From positions 1-13,874 of the forward strand of contig JAGLNZ010000091.1 in the NCBI GenBank assembly GCA_023139225.1: a DNA stretch of 13,874 bases, read 5' to 3'. The notes below the pieces were generated by a model, which ran no database searches, was not told the DNA's origin, and saw nothing but the letters and a program-made list of their open reading frames with translations. Of the stretch, positions 8,038-13,874 are shown in pieces. Source of the DNA: Desulfobacula sp. Its GTDB lineage: Bacteria; Desulfobacterota; Desulfobacteria; Desulfobacterales; Desulfobacteraceae. Positions within the stretch are counted from its first letter, which is position 1, and each line of letters opens with the position of its first letter. The translations under genes were made by a program, and so were the position numbers.

Positions 8038-8952
8038 TTAATCAATTGATTTTTTAATTAAAATCACTCTGTTATGTCCGGCAAGATCCCTTATAAATTC
8101 AATGGATTGGTACTCGGGATATGGTTTTAAAATATTTTGAACCCCTTTTTTTTGATCAAAGCCCATTTCAAGCAGTATTGTTCCCCCGGGAACAAGATAA
8201 TGATGAACATCTTTTAAAATAGACCTGAAACTATCAAGCCCGTCCCTGCCGCCATCAAGGGCAAGCATGGGTTCGAACCGCCTTATTTCCGGCTGCAGGT
8301 TTTGAATATCCCCGGTGGGGATATAGGGTGGATTGGAAATGACCAGATCAAATCTCGGGTCAAATCCAGGAAATTTCTTTAATGATGATAACCAGTCGCC
8401 GACAAAAAAACTGATCTTATCTTTCATCATTCCCGGGAGTAATTTTTGGGCATTTTTTTTTGCAATTGCAAGTGCTGCAAAAGATATATCGCTTGCATAA
8501 TACACATGATCGGGATTTTTTTTTGCCAAAGAAACGACAATCGCACCGGAACCTGCCCCCAATTCAAGGACAGTCTTAGGTTTGAAATCTTTTTGCCGGG
8601 CATTTAATACTTTTAATGCTTGTTCAACAATAGTTTCAGTATCAGGCCGGGGGATCAGAACACCTTTTTCCACTTCAAAATCAGATTCAAAAAATCCTTT
8701 TTCCCCAATAATATATGCAACCGGCTCGTTTTGTATTCTTCTTTTGATTAACGCCTTAAAACGGGATAACTCATTTTTCTGAAGGGGACGGTCATGCTGA
8801 AGATAAAGATCAATCTGCTTTATGCCAAGACAATGGGCAAGCAGCATTTGGGCTGTCAATCTGGGGCTGTCAATGGAATGGTCTTTAAAATAAGATTCTG
8901 TCCAGGAAAGAATCTTAATGATGGTCCAGTCATTCGATTTATTTTCCGGCAA
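8038..8952 (-). CDS. prmC: Peptide chain release factor N5-glutamine methyltransferase
   Basis: PrmC uses S-adenosylmethionine to methylate the Gln of the GGQ motif in release factors 1 and 2, which speeds peptide release. Length is 304 residues, slightly above the usual 280-290. A small helical N-terminal domain covers about 1-75 and docks the release factor. It is followed by PVAYIIGEKGFFESDFEV and VLIPRPDTE. The SAM-binding LELGAGSG lies at residues 129-136 and the catalytic NPPY at 207-210. The start is TTG 8952, five bases after the prfA stop, with only a weak GAAGAAA before it; no ATG is available until about residue 36. The gene directly follows its substrate gene prfA, the usual arrangement. 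Confidence 0.95.
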   Translation of the reverse strand: MPENKSNDWTIIKILSWTESYFKDHSIDSPRLTAQMLLAHCLGIKQIDLYLQHDRPLQKNELSRFKALIKRRIQNEPVAYIIGEKGFFESDFEVEKGVLIPRPDTETIVEQALKVLNARQKDFKPKTVLELGAGSGAIVVSLAKKNPDHVYYASDISFAALAIAKKNAQKLLPGMMKDKISFFVGDWLSSLKKFPGFDPRFDLVISNPPYIPTGDIQNLQPEIRRFEPMLALDGGRDGLDSFRSILKDVHHYLVPGGTILLEMGFDQKKGVQNILKPYPEYQSIEFIRDLAGHNRVILIKKSID

Positions 8953-8957
8953 TTTCT

Positions 8958-10022
8958 TCAGGCAATTTCCTTTAATGCCTGTGCCCGGGTCTGTGTTGTA
9001 AGCTCATCAATAATTTCCTGAATATTGCCTTCCATGATACTGTCCAGCTTATAAAGCGTAAGGCCGATTCTATGATCCGTCATTCGGCCTTGAGGAAAAT
9101 TGTATGTCCTGATCCTGCCGCTTCTATCCCCTGTGCCCACCTGCCCTTTTCTCTGGGCCGCTCTTTTACCTTCCTCTTCTCTCACCTTGGCGTCAAGGAT
9201 ACGGGAATTAAGAACATTCATGGCTTTGGCCTTGTTTTTATGCTGGGATTTCTCATCCTGGCACGTAGCTGTAACACCGGTTGGGATATGGGTAATCCTG
9301 ACCGCAGAGTCTGTTGTATTTACAGACTGCCCGCCGGGCCCTGAAGACCTGAACACATCAATTTTAAGATCAGCAGGATTGATATCAATATCAATATCTT
9401 CTGCCTCGGGAAGGACGGCCACGGTAACAGCAGAGGTATGAACTCTTCCCTGGGCCTCTGTTTCAGGCACTCGCTGGACACGATGGGTGCCGCTTTCATA
9501 TTTAAAACTGCTGAAGGCTCCCTTCCCGCGCACCAGAAATACAATTTCTTTAAACCCGCCCGAGCTGGAGTCATTTTTCTCAACAATCTCCATGGTCCAG
9601 TTTTTGGATTCAGTATACCTTGAGTACATTCTGAACAAGTCGCCGACAAAAATACCTGCCTCTTCTCCACCGGTTCCAGCCCGGATCTCAAGGAGAACAT
9701 TTTTACTATCTCTGGGATCTTTGGGTATCAAAAGAAAATTGAGTTGAGATTTTACAGCCTGTATTTTTAAGTCAAGGCCCGGTATCTCTTCTTTGGCCAT
9801 GGCCCGTATTTCAAGGTCATCATCCTTTAAAAATTCTTTTGCCTCTTTGAGCTCTTCCAAAAATCCTTCATATTCTCTGAACATTGGAACAATTTTATTG
9901 AGTTCCCCATGTTCTATCAAATACTCCTGGTATTTTTTCTGATCACTAATGACAGCCGGATCACTCAAGAGCTGCTCAAGCTTGATAAATCTTTCTTCAA
10001 TGCCTTTTAATTTTTCTATCAT
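8958..10022 (-). CDS. prfA: Peptide chain release factor 1
   Basis: RF1 reads UAA and UAG stop codons in the ribosomal A site and triggers peptide release. Length is 354 residues (E. coli 360). The codon-reading PxT motif is Pro-Glu-Thr at residues 186-188 within RVPETEAQGRVHTSA. The catalytic GGQ lies at 230-232 (SSGPGGQSVNTTDSA). CQDEKSQHKNKAKA follows, as expected for RF1. The PxT motif, as opposed to SPF, distinguishes it from RF2. The ATG at 10022 has little ribosome-site character. A terminator-like hairpin lies 14 bases upstream, between rpmE and prfA, so prfA may have its own promoter or depend on read-through. prmC, which methylates this protein, follows. Confidence 0.97.
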   Translation of the reverse strand: MIEKLKGIEERFIKLEQLLSDPAVISDQKKYQEYLIEHGELNKIVPMFREYEGFLEELKEAKEFLKDDDLEIRAMAKEEIPGLDLKIQAVKSQLNFLLIPKDPRDSKNVLLEIRAGTGGEEAGIFVGDLFRMYSRYTESKNWTMEIVEKNDSSSGGFKEIVFLVRGKGAFSSFKYESGTHRVQRVPETEAQGRVHTSAVTVAVLPEAEDIDIDINPADLKIDVFRSSGPGGQSVNTTDSAVRITHIPTGVTATCQDEKSQHKNKAKAMNVLNSRILDAKVREEEGKRAAQRKGQVGTGDRSGRIRTYNFPQGRMTDHRIGLTLYKLDSIMEGNIQEIIDELTTQTRAQALKEIA

Positions 10023-10035
10023 AATTCAAAAACTC

Positions 10036-10066
10036 AAAAGGGGTTCTTTAAATCAAGACCCCTTTT
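10036..10066 (-). terminator. Hairpin between rpmE and prfA, probable intrinsic terminator
   Basis: AAAAGGGG-TTCTT and AAGA-CCCCTTTT pair with one bulged base around a loop of about 6 bases. Runs of A and T flank both sides, so it could work in either direction. On the minus strand the T-run after the stem is interrupted (TTTTGAGTTTTTG), so termination after rpmE may be partial. Confidence 0.6.
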
Positions 10067-10068
10067 TT

Positions 10069-10090
10069 GATTACAAATTGATTACAAATT
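10069..10090. repeat. Tandem duplication of an 11-base unit
   Basis: GATTACAAATT occurs twice in direct head-to-tail succession between the rpmE stop and the hairpin. It probably arose by slippage; no function can be read from it. Confidence 0.8.
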
Positions 10091-10101
10091 ACTAAAAAGT
10101 G

Positions 10102-10320
10102 CTAAATGAGTTTTGTTGCGTCAAACCCTGCATATTTCTTTTTGAAACGATCAATTCTTCCGGCAGTATCAACCAGCTTTTGTTTTCCGGTGAAGAAAGG
10201 ATGACACTGGGAACAAATTTCCACTTTGATATTTTCTTTTGTGGACCCAACTTCAAATTTTGCACCACAAGCACAAGAAGCTGTAGATCTTGTGTATTTT
10301 GGATGTATATCTTTTTTCAT
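10102..10320 (-). CDS. rpmE: 50S ribosomal protein L31, zinc-binding type
   Basis: L31 forms a bridge between the subunits at the central protuberance. At 72 residues it has the normal length. Cys16, Cys18, Cys36 and Cys39 ([12 protein letters not shown] and [14 protein letters not shown]) form the zinc site, so this is the zinc-containing paralog type and not the Cys-less type induced under zinc limitation. MKKDIHPKY at the start is typical. The AAGGAG site lies 11 bases before the ATG, slightly far. A small stem, TGCCT with AGGCA, sits just before that site and may influence initiation. It follows rho by 61 bases. Confidence 0.97.
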   Translation of the reverse strand: MKKDIHPKYTRSTASCACGAKFEVGSTKENIKVEICSQCHPFFTGKQKLVDTAGRIDRFKKKYAGFDATKLI

Positions 10321-10381
10321 CTGTCTTAAAACTCCTTACCATGCCTTATTTCAGGCAATCATTTAATTCTTAACTCTAAAC

Positions 10382-11629
10382 TTATGAATTCATCAATTCA
10401 AGAAACTCTTTATTATCCTTTGTTCCTTGCATTTTTTCAAGTAAAAACTGCATGCTGTCTACAGAATTTAGACTCGACAACAATTTTCTTAAGATCCAAA
10501 CACGGTTCAAGACCATTGGATCAAGCAGCAATTCCTCTTTTCTCGTCCCTGATTTATTCATATCAATGGCAGGGAAAACTCTTTTATCCGCAAGTTTTCT
10601 ATCCAGAACAAGCTCCATATTACCCGTGCCTTTAAATTCTTCAAATATGACTTCATCCATACGGCTTCCAGTATCAACCAAGGCTGTTGCGATAATGGTC
10701 AGACTCCCGCCATCTTCGATATTTCTTGCTGCACCGAAAAATCTTTTGGGTCTGTCAAGGGCGTTGGAATCCACACCACCGGAAAGAATCTTACCCGACG
10801 GCGGCATCACGGAGTTATATGCCCTGGCAAGCCTTGTAATACTGTCAAGCAGTATCACAACATCATGACCCTGCTCTACAATTCTTTTAGCCTTTTCAAT
10901 GACCATCTCCGCCACCTGGACATGTCGTTCCGACGGTTCATCAAAAGTAGAACTGACAACTTCGGCATCAACATTTCTTGCCATATCGGTCACTTCTTCG
11001 GGGCGTTCATCAATCAGGACAATCATTGGGATGGCATCCGGATGGGCTTTAACCATACTATTGGCAATATTCTGCAACAGCATGGTTTTACCCGCCTTTG
11101 GCGGAGACACAATCAAACCGCGCTGACCAAAGCCTATGGGTGACATTAAATCAATCACGCGCATGGCGTAATTGTCCGATTCAGCCTCAAGATTCATTTT
11201 TCGATCAGGATAAAGGGGCAATAAATTATCAAAAAGAATGGTTTCAGCAGCAAGTTCAGGATTTTGAAAATTAACGGCCTCAACTTTCAGCAATGCAAAA
11301 TATCTTTCAGAATCTTTGGGTTGTCGAACCTGGCCGGAAATTGTATCACCGGTTCTTAAATTAAACCTTCTGATTTGTGAAGGGGATACATAGATATCAT
11401 CAGGGCCGGGGAGATAATTATATCCCGGGGCTCTTAAAAATCCAAAACCGTCAGGGAGAATTTCAAGCGTGCCTTCACCATAAATCTGACCGCTTTCTTC
11501 AATATTTGCCTGGAGCAATGCAAAAATCAAGTCCTGTTTTTTAAGCCCGCCAATCCCTTTGATTTTGTATTCCTTAGCAAGCTTGGTCAACTCACTAATC
11601 TTCATCTTATTTAAGTCTACAAGGTTCAT
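10382..11629 (-). CDS. rho: Transcription termination factor Rho
   Basis: Rho is a hexameric RNA helicase that loads on C-rich, untranslated RNA and pulls RNA polymerase off DNA. Length is 415 residues (E. coli 419). The N-terminal helix domain is at about 1-45 (Rho_N). The cold-shock-like RNA-binding domain spans about 48-118, with DGFGFLR and the [13 protein letters not shown] segment. Walker A PPKAGKT lies at residues 176-182, Walker [17 protein letters not shown] begins near 257, and the secondary RNA-binding Q- and R-loop regions follow. There is no insertion of the kind seen in actinobacterial Rho. GGGAG precedes ATG 11629. The 153-base gap upstream contains a 10-base direct repeat. Confidence 0.98.
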   Translation of the reverse strand: MNLVDLNKMKISELTKLAKEYKIKGIGGLKKQDLIFALLQANIEESGQIYGEGTLEILPDGFGFLRAPGYNYLPGPDDIYVSPSQIRRFNLRTGDTISGQVRQPKDSERYFALLKVEAVNFQNPELAAETILFDNLLPLYPDRKMNLEAESDNYAMRVIDLMSPIGFGQRGLIVSPPKAGKTMLLQNIANSMVKAHPDAIPMIVLIDERPEEVTDMARNVDAEVVSSTFDEPSERHVQVAEMVIEKAKRIVEQGHDVVILLDSITRLARAYNSVMPPSGKILSGGVDSNALDRPKRFFGAARNIEDGGSLTIIATALVDTGSRMDEVIFEEFKGTGNMELVLDRKLADKRVFPAIDMNKSGTRKEELLLDPMVLNRVWILRKLLSSLNSVDSMQFLLEKMQGTKDNKEFLELMNS

Positions 11630-11676
11630 TCATTCTCCCAAAATTTGTTTTATTATCTTTTACAGGCTAAAGTTTG

Positions 11677-11701
11677 TTTTTGAAGTGCACCTTTTTGAAG
11701 T
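11677..11701. repeat. Direct repeat pair upstream of rho
   Basis: TTTTTGAAGT occurs at 11677-11686 and again at 11692-11701, with GCACC between, a period of 15 bases. On the minus strand this lies about 50-75 bases before the rho start, in the leader or promoter region. It could be a regulatory site or chance in AT-rich DNA. No confident promoter was found around it. Confidence 0.5.
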
Positions 11702-11782
11702 CTAAAAACCAAAAATGACATGAAAAAACAGACAGATATTTTGAAATTTATTGTTTAATTTTTGATTAATAAGGCAAAAATT

Positions 11783-12397
11783 TCACGTTGTCAAGAATTC
11801 TTTTTGGATTTTGTTAAAGAGATTGTCAACAGATTCAAAGAGTTCAGACCTTGTCCCCTTGTTGAAAACAACATGGTCCGCCCTTGCCATTTTATCTTTC
11901 TGGGGCATTTGAAGATCAAGTATCTTTTGGGCATCTTTTTTTGCAACATTGTCCCGATCAGAAATTCTTTCAACAAGATCCAACTCCTGTGCCGTGACAG
12001 CAATCGTGACATCAAATTGCTTCTCCATGCCTAATTCAAACAACAAAGGCACCTCGACAACCACGGCTTTTTTATCCTTAAACTCAGCATTCTCCATCTG
12101 GAAAACCATTTCTTTGATAATCTGAGGATGTAAAATATTCTCCATTTTTTGTCGTAATGTTAGATCACTTACAATGATATTTCTCAGTCTTGCCCTGTCC
12201 AGGGTTCCATCTTTTCGGACCACCTTTTGGCCAAACAATTCAACGATCTTTGTAAACCCGGGCATTCCAGGCTCTACAATCTGTCTTGCAATCACATCAC
12301 AATCCAAAGTGACCAGACCCATCGCTTCAAATCTCCGGCATACAAGACTCTTGCCGGAGCCTGCCGATCCTGTAACTGCAATCCTTAAAATTTTCAT
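11783..12397 (-). CDS. coaE: Dephospho-CoA kinase
   Basis: CoaE phosphorylates the ribose 3' hydroxyl of dephospho-CoA, the last step of coenzyme A synthesis. Length is 204 residues, the family norm. The P-loop GSAGSGKS lies at 10-17, with LDCDVIARQIVEPG after it for substrate binding. NILHPQI is at about 106-112. EVPLLFELGME is the lid-adjacent segment, and the C-terminal RISDRDNVAKKDAQKIL and FNKGT motifs are typical. No ribosome-site sequence is visible in the bases before ATG 12397; the leader is AT-rich (TTTCAAATATA), so initiation may be weak or leaderless. It is the first gene of the coaE-rho-rpmE-prfA-prmC run and is divergent from ndk. Confidence 0.96.
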   Translation of the reverse strand: MKILRIAVTGSAGSGKSLVCRRFEAMGLVTLDCDVIARQIVEPGMPGFTKIVELFGQKVVRKDGTLDRARLRNIIVSDLTLRQKMENILHPQIIKEMVFQMENAEFKDKKAVVVEVPLLFELGMEKQFDVTIAVTAQELDLVERISDRDNVAKKDAQKILDLQMPQKDKMARADHVVFNKGTRSELFESVDNLFNKIQKEFLTT

Positions 12398-12458
12398 TAT
12401 ATTTGAAACATAGATAACTGCATATTGTTTCGTTTAAATTAGTGTGCCAGCATAAATA

Positions 12459-12487
12459 TTGACTATAATACGGTTCTATGGTAGTTT
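12459..12487 (+). promoter_or_regulatory. ndk: Possible sigma-70-type promoter of ndk
   Basis: TTGACT at 12459-12464 and TAGTTT at 12482-12487 are 17 bases apart and lie 40 bases before the ndk start. The -10 box is weak. A better-looking TATAAT at 12464-12469 lacks a -35 box at the usual distance. Which of the two is used cannot be decided by reading. Confidence 0.4.
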
Positions 12488-12526
12488 TCAAGACCGTTTA
12501 CAATAATAATTGAAAGGATTTGGATT

Positions 12527-12946
12527 GTGGAAAGAACATTATCAATAATAAAGCCCGATGGCGTTGCAAAAAACGTGATTGGTGAAGTAATCAAACGGTT
12601 TGAAACCGATGGCATTAAAATTGCCGCCATGAAAATGATTCAGCTTACAAAAACACAGGCTAAAGGATTTTATGCCGTTCATAAAGAACGCCCGTTTTTT
12701 GACAGCTTGACGGATTTTATGACTTCAGGACCAATTGTTGTGATGGTTCTTGAAGGAGAAGATGTGATTGCAGGGAACAGAAAACTCATGGGTGCTACCA
12801 ATTTTGAGGAAGCTAAAGAAGGCACTATCAGAAAAGATTATGCAACGAATATAGAAAAAAATGTTGTTCATGGTTCTGATGCACCTGAAACAGCCGCTTT
12901 TGAAATCGGATATTTTTTCAATGATCTTGAAATCCAGAGAAGATAA
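12527..12946 (+). CDS. ndk: Nucleoside diphosphate kinase
   Basis: Ndk moves the gamma phosphate of ATP to other NDPs through a phosphohistidine, balancing NTP and dNTP pools. Length is 139 residues (norm about 140). [16 protein letters not shown] is the N-terminal signature, [17 protein letters not shown] binds nucleotide, and the active-site His115 lies in [12 protein letters not shown]. The usual MGATDP is MGATNF here, a mild change. The start is GTG at 12527 with an AAAGGA site 8 bases upstream; no ATG fits better. It is the only plus-strand gene, with its own upstream promoter candidate and a strong terminator after it. Confidence 0.97.
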   Translation: MERTLSIIKPDGVAKNVIGEVIKRFETDGIKIAAMKMIQLTKTQAKGFYAVHKERPFFDSLTDFMTSGPIVVMVLEGEDVIAGNRKLMGATNFEEAKEGTIRKDYATNIEKNVVHGSDAPETAAFEIGYFFNDLEIQRR

Positions 12947-12961
12947 TATCCTTATATTTAT

Positions 12962-13009
12962 AAAACCAGAACCGCAGTCTGGCTTTTATTTTTCCGCTGC
13001 GGTTTTTTT
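12962..13009. terminator. Double, overlapping terminator between ndk and the convergent PPC gene
   Basis: Two hairpins share sequence. The first pairs CCAGA (12966-12970) with TCTGG (12978-12982), flanked by AAAA and TTTT and followed by a T-rich run. The second pairs AACCGCAG (12970-12977) with CTGCGGTT (12997-13004) and runs into TTTTTTT. The two cannot form together. The T-runs suit ndk on the plus strand, and a TTTT after the CCAGA stem suits the opposite direction, so it probably stops both genes. Confidence 0.75.
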
Positions 13010-13025
13010 ATTTCCTGACATTGTT

Positions 13026-13469
13026 TCAGGGCATCAAAAGATCAAACCCCGTCGCAGCATCCTTTTTTCTCACGCCGGTTGAGTCTAAAAGCTCATGGAG
13101 AATGATCTCCATCACATGCCACACCTTTACCCCGTTTCTGACACAGCCTGTTACGGTTGAGGAGCCTCTGCCACAGGCCATATGCATATGAAGAACCGGC
13201 TCACCTTTTTCATCGGGAAAAAGTGTACCCGTCCCTGCAACCTCATGAACATCATCAAGTATATGCACCTTGGGTACTATCTGTTGGGCTCTGCCCCGGG
13301 CAGGACCCGTGACCAGTACACTTTCAGTATCTGCTCCACCCAAAACAATCAAAGATGCTGCTTTAATTTCATTCTTTTTTGCAAATTTTTCAATTTCTTC
13401 ATGTAAAATATCACCATCTTCAAGCCTGATGACAAATATCCGGCCTGGTTTGGCCAAAGAATATTTCAT
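13026..13469 (-). CDS. PPC (DUF296) domain protein
   Basis: This is a small (147-residue) stand-alone PPC/DUF296 domain protein. In plants the same fold is fused to AT-hook DNA-binding motifs; bacterial versions lack AT-hooks and have no established function. Some crystallised members are trimers with a metal site. Visible here are RIFVIRLEDGDILHEEIEKF at residues 10-29, KAASLIVLGGADTES at 37-51, a His at 75, and the HMH motif at 94-96 followed by GRGSSTVTGCVRNG, the usual end of the fold. No signal peptide, membrane segment or AT-hook is seen. An AAGGA site overlapping the larE stop lies about 9 bases before ATG 13469. It follows larE by 12 bases, so the two are probably cotranscribed; whether they work together is unknown. 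Confidence 0.88.
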   Translation of the reverse strand: MKYSLAKPGRIFVIRLEDGDILHEEIEKFAKKNEIKAASLIVLGGADTESVLVTGPARGRAQQIVPKVHILDDVHEVAGTGTLFPDEKGEPVLHMHMACGRGSSTVTGCVRNGVKVWHVMEIILHELLDSTGVRKKDAATGFDLLMP

Positions 13470-13481
13470 GATTCATTTTCC

Positions 13482-13874
13482 TTAAGTTTTATAACCATCA
13501 ATATCTACGCTGGTATGCTCAAATCCTATTTTTAGAAATTTTTTTGATATCTTGTGCCTGGTATTATCATTCAATATCTTGTCTACCAACCCGGGTTCGA
13601 CCTCAATTCTGGCTGCTTTACCATGGCATCTCACCCGTACCTGGGCAAATCCCAAATTCTGCAAAAAAACTTCTGCCATATCCACCATAGCAAGATCCTT
13701 GGCCTTTATCATTGTATTATATGGAATCCTTGTTGCCAGACAGGACTGGGAGGGCTTATCCCAGGTTGCAAGTCCCAGTTGCCTTGACAGCAGCCTGATA
13801 TCCGCTTTGGTAAACTTTTCATCCACCAGAGGGCAGAGAAAGCCAAGCTCTTTTGCAGCCCTTAACCCAGGCCG
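13482..13874 (-). CDS. larE: ATP-dependent sulfur transferase LarE (C-terminal part; 5' end outside window)
   Basis: LarE converts the adenylated pyridine-biscarboxylic acid intermediate to its thiocarboxylate for the nickel-pincer (NPN) cofactor of lactate racemase and related LarA-type enzymes. About 130 residues are present, and the frame is open to the window edge, beginning RPGLRAAKELG. The segment FTKADIRLLSRQLGLATWDKP, followed by SQSCLATRIPY, is the family signature; its Cys is, from recalled family knowledge, the sulfur-donating residue of sacrificial LarE. VRVRCHGKAARIEVEPGL follows. Two further Cys occur in this piece (FLCPL and VRCHG), spaced x30 and x37 from the motif Cys. The N-terminal ATP pyrophosphatase domain lies outside the window. 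A valine GTG at 13826 is internal, not the start. Confidence 0.87.
   Translation of the reverse strand, partial: RPGLRAAKELGFLCPLVDEKFTKADIRLLSRQLGLATWDKPSQSCLATRIPYNTMIKAKDLAMVDMAEVFLQNLGFAQVRVRCHGKAARIEVEPGLVDKILNDNTRHKISKKFLKIGFEHTSVDIDGYKT

Noticed and set aside
8040..8051. 12-base palindrome AATCAATTGATT as an operator
   Set aside because: It lies over the last codons and stop of prmC in very AT-rich DNA and has no flanking support.
10452..10868. 138-residue plus-strand frame opposite rho
   Set aside because: It is antisense to a strongly conserved gene; composition and lack of start signals mark it as chance.
12444..12449. TGGCAC on the minus strand upstream of coaE as a sigma-54 promoter
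   Set aside because: The required GC element about 5 bases downstream is absent.
13482..13826. 114-residue LarE fragment starting at 13826 as a complete gene
   Set aside because: The frame stays open upstream to the window edge and matches LarE there, so the gene is cut by the window and not short.

Overview
The window is a dense stretch of bacterial core genome, almost all of it on the minus strand. It is moderately AT-rich. The rpsB-tsf-pyrH-frr-uppS-cdsA-dxr-rseP order, the coaE-rho-rpmE-prfA-prmC order, the short (198-residue) EF-Ts and a PurL that starts with PurS-like domains together suggest a Desulfobacterota (deltaproteobacterial, perhaps Desulfobacterales-like) organism. That placement is an inference from layout and protein style; no phylogenetic marker was aligned. 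No mobile element, tRNA, rRNA, CRISPR array or foreign-looking island was seen, and there is no gene-free stretch over 300 bases.

Layout, in the direction of minus-strand transcription (right to left). (1) 13874-13026: the 3' part of larE (nickel-pincer cofactor sulfur transfer), followed closely by a PPC/DUF296 protein. (2) 12527-12946: ndk, the only plus-strand gene, with its own likely promoter and an unusual double terminator that lies between it and the PPC gene. (3) 12397-8038: coaE, rho, rpmE, prfA and prmC, covering CoA synthesis, transcription termination, ribosomal protein L31, release factor 1 and the methylase that modifies RF1. (4) 7890-1: rpsB, tsf, pyrH, frr, uppS, cdsA, dxr, rseP and the start of purL. 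This large cluster runs from translation factors through nucleotide metabolism to isoprenoid, undecaprenyl and phospholipid precursors, then envelope-stress proteolysis and purine synthesis. Many junctions are tight or overlapping (tsf/pyrH 4 nt, frr/uppS, uppS/cdsA 25 nt overlap, cdsA/dxr ATGA), so translational coupling is likely.

The most striking observation is frr (ribosome-recycling factor, normally essential). Read as it stands, it is broken by four separate frameshifts, each equal to one extra base. Removing exactly four bases restores a canonical 185-residue RRF whose stop overlaps the uppS start. No other gene in the window shows any frameshift. This may be a local assembly or sequencing artefact, a recently inactivated gene with a copy elsewhere, or, much less likely, recoding. 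Other points worth a look are the tandem PurS-like domains fused to PurL, a Ser in place of the usual second His of the PurL ETHNHPS motif, three cysteines in the LarE fragment, the overlapping alternative hairpins after ndk, and small direct repeats downstream of rpmE and upstream of rho. No new multi-gene system is evident; the rest reads as ordinary housekeeping DNA.
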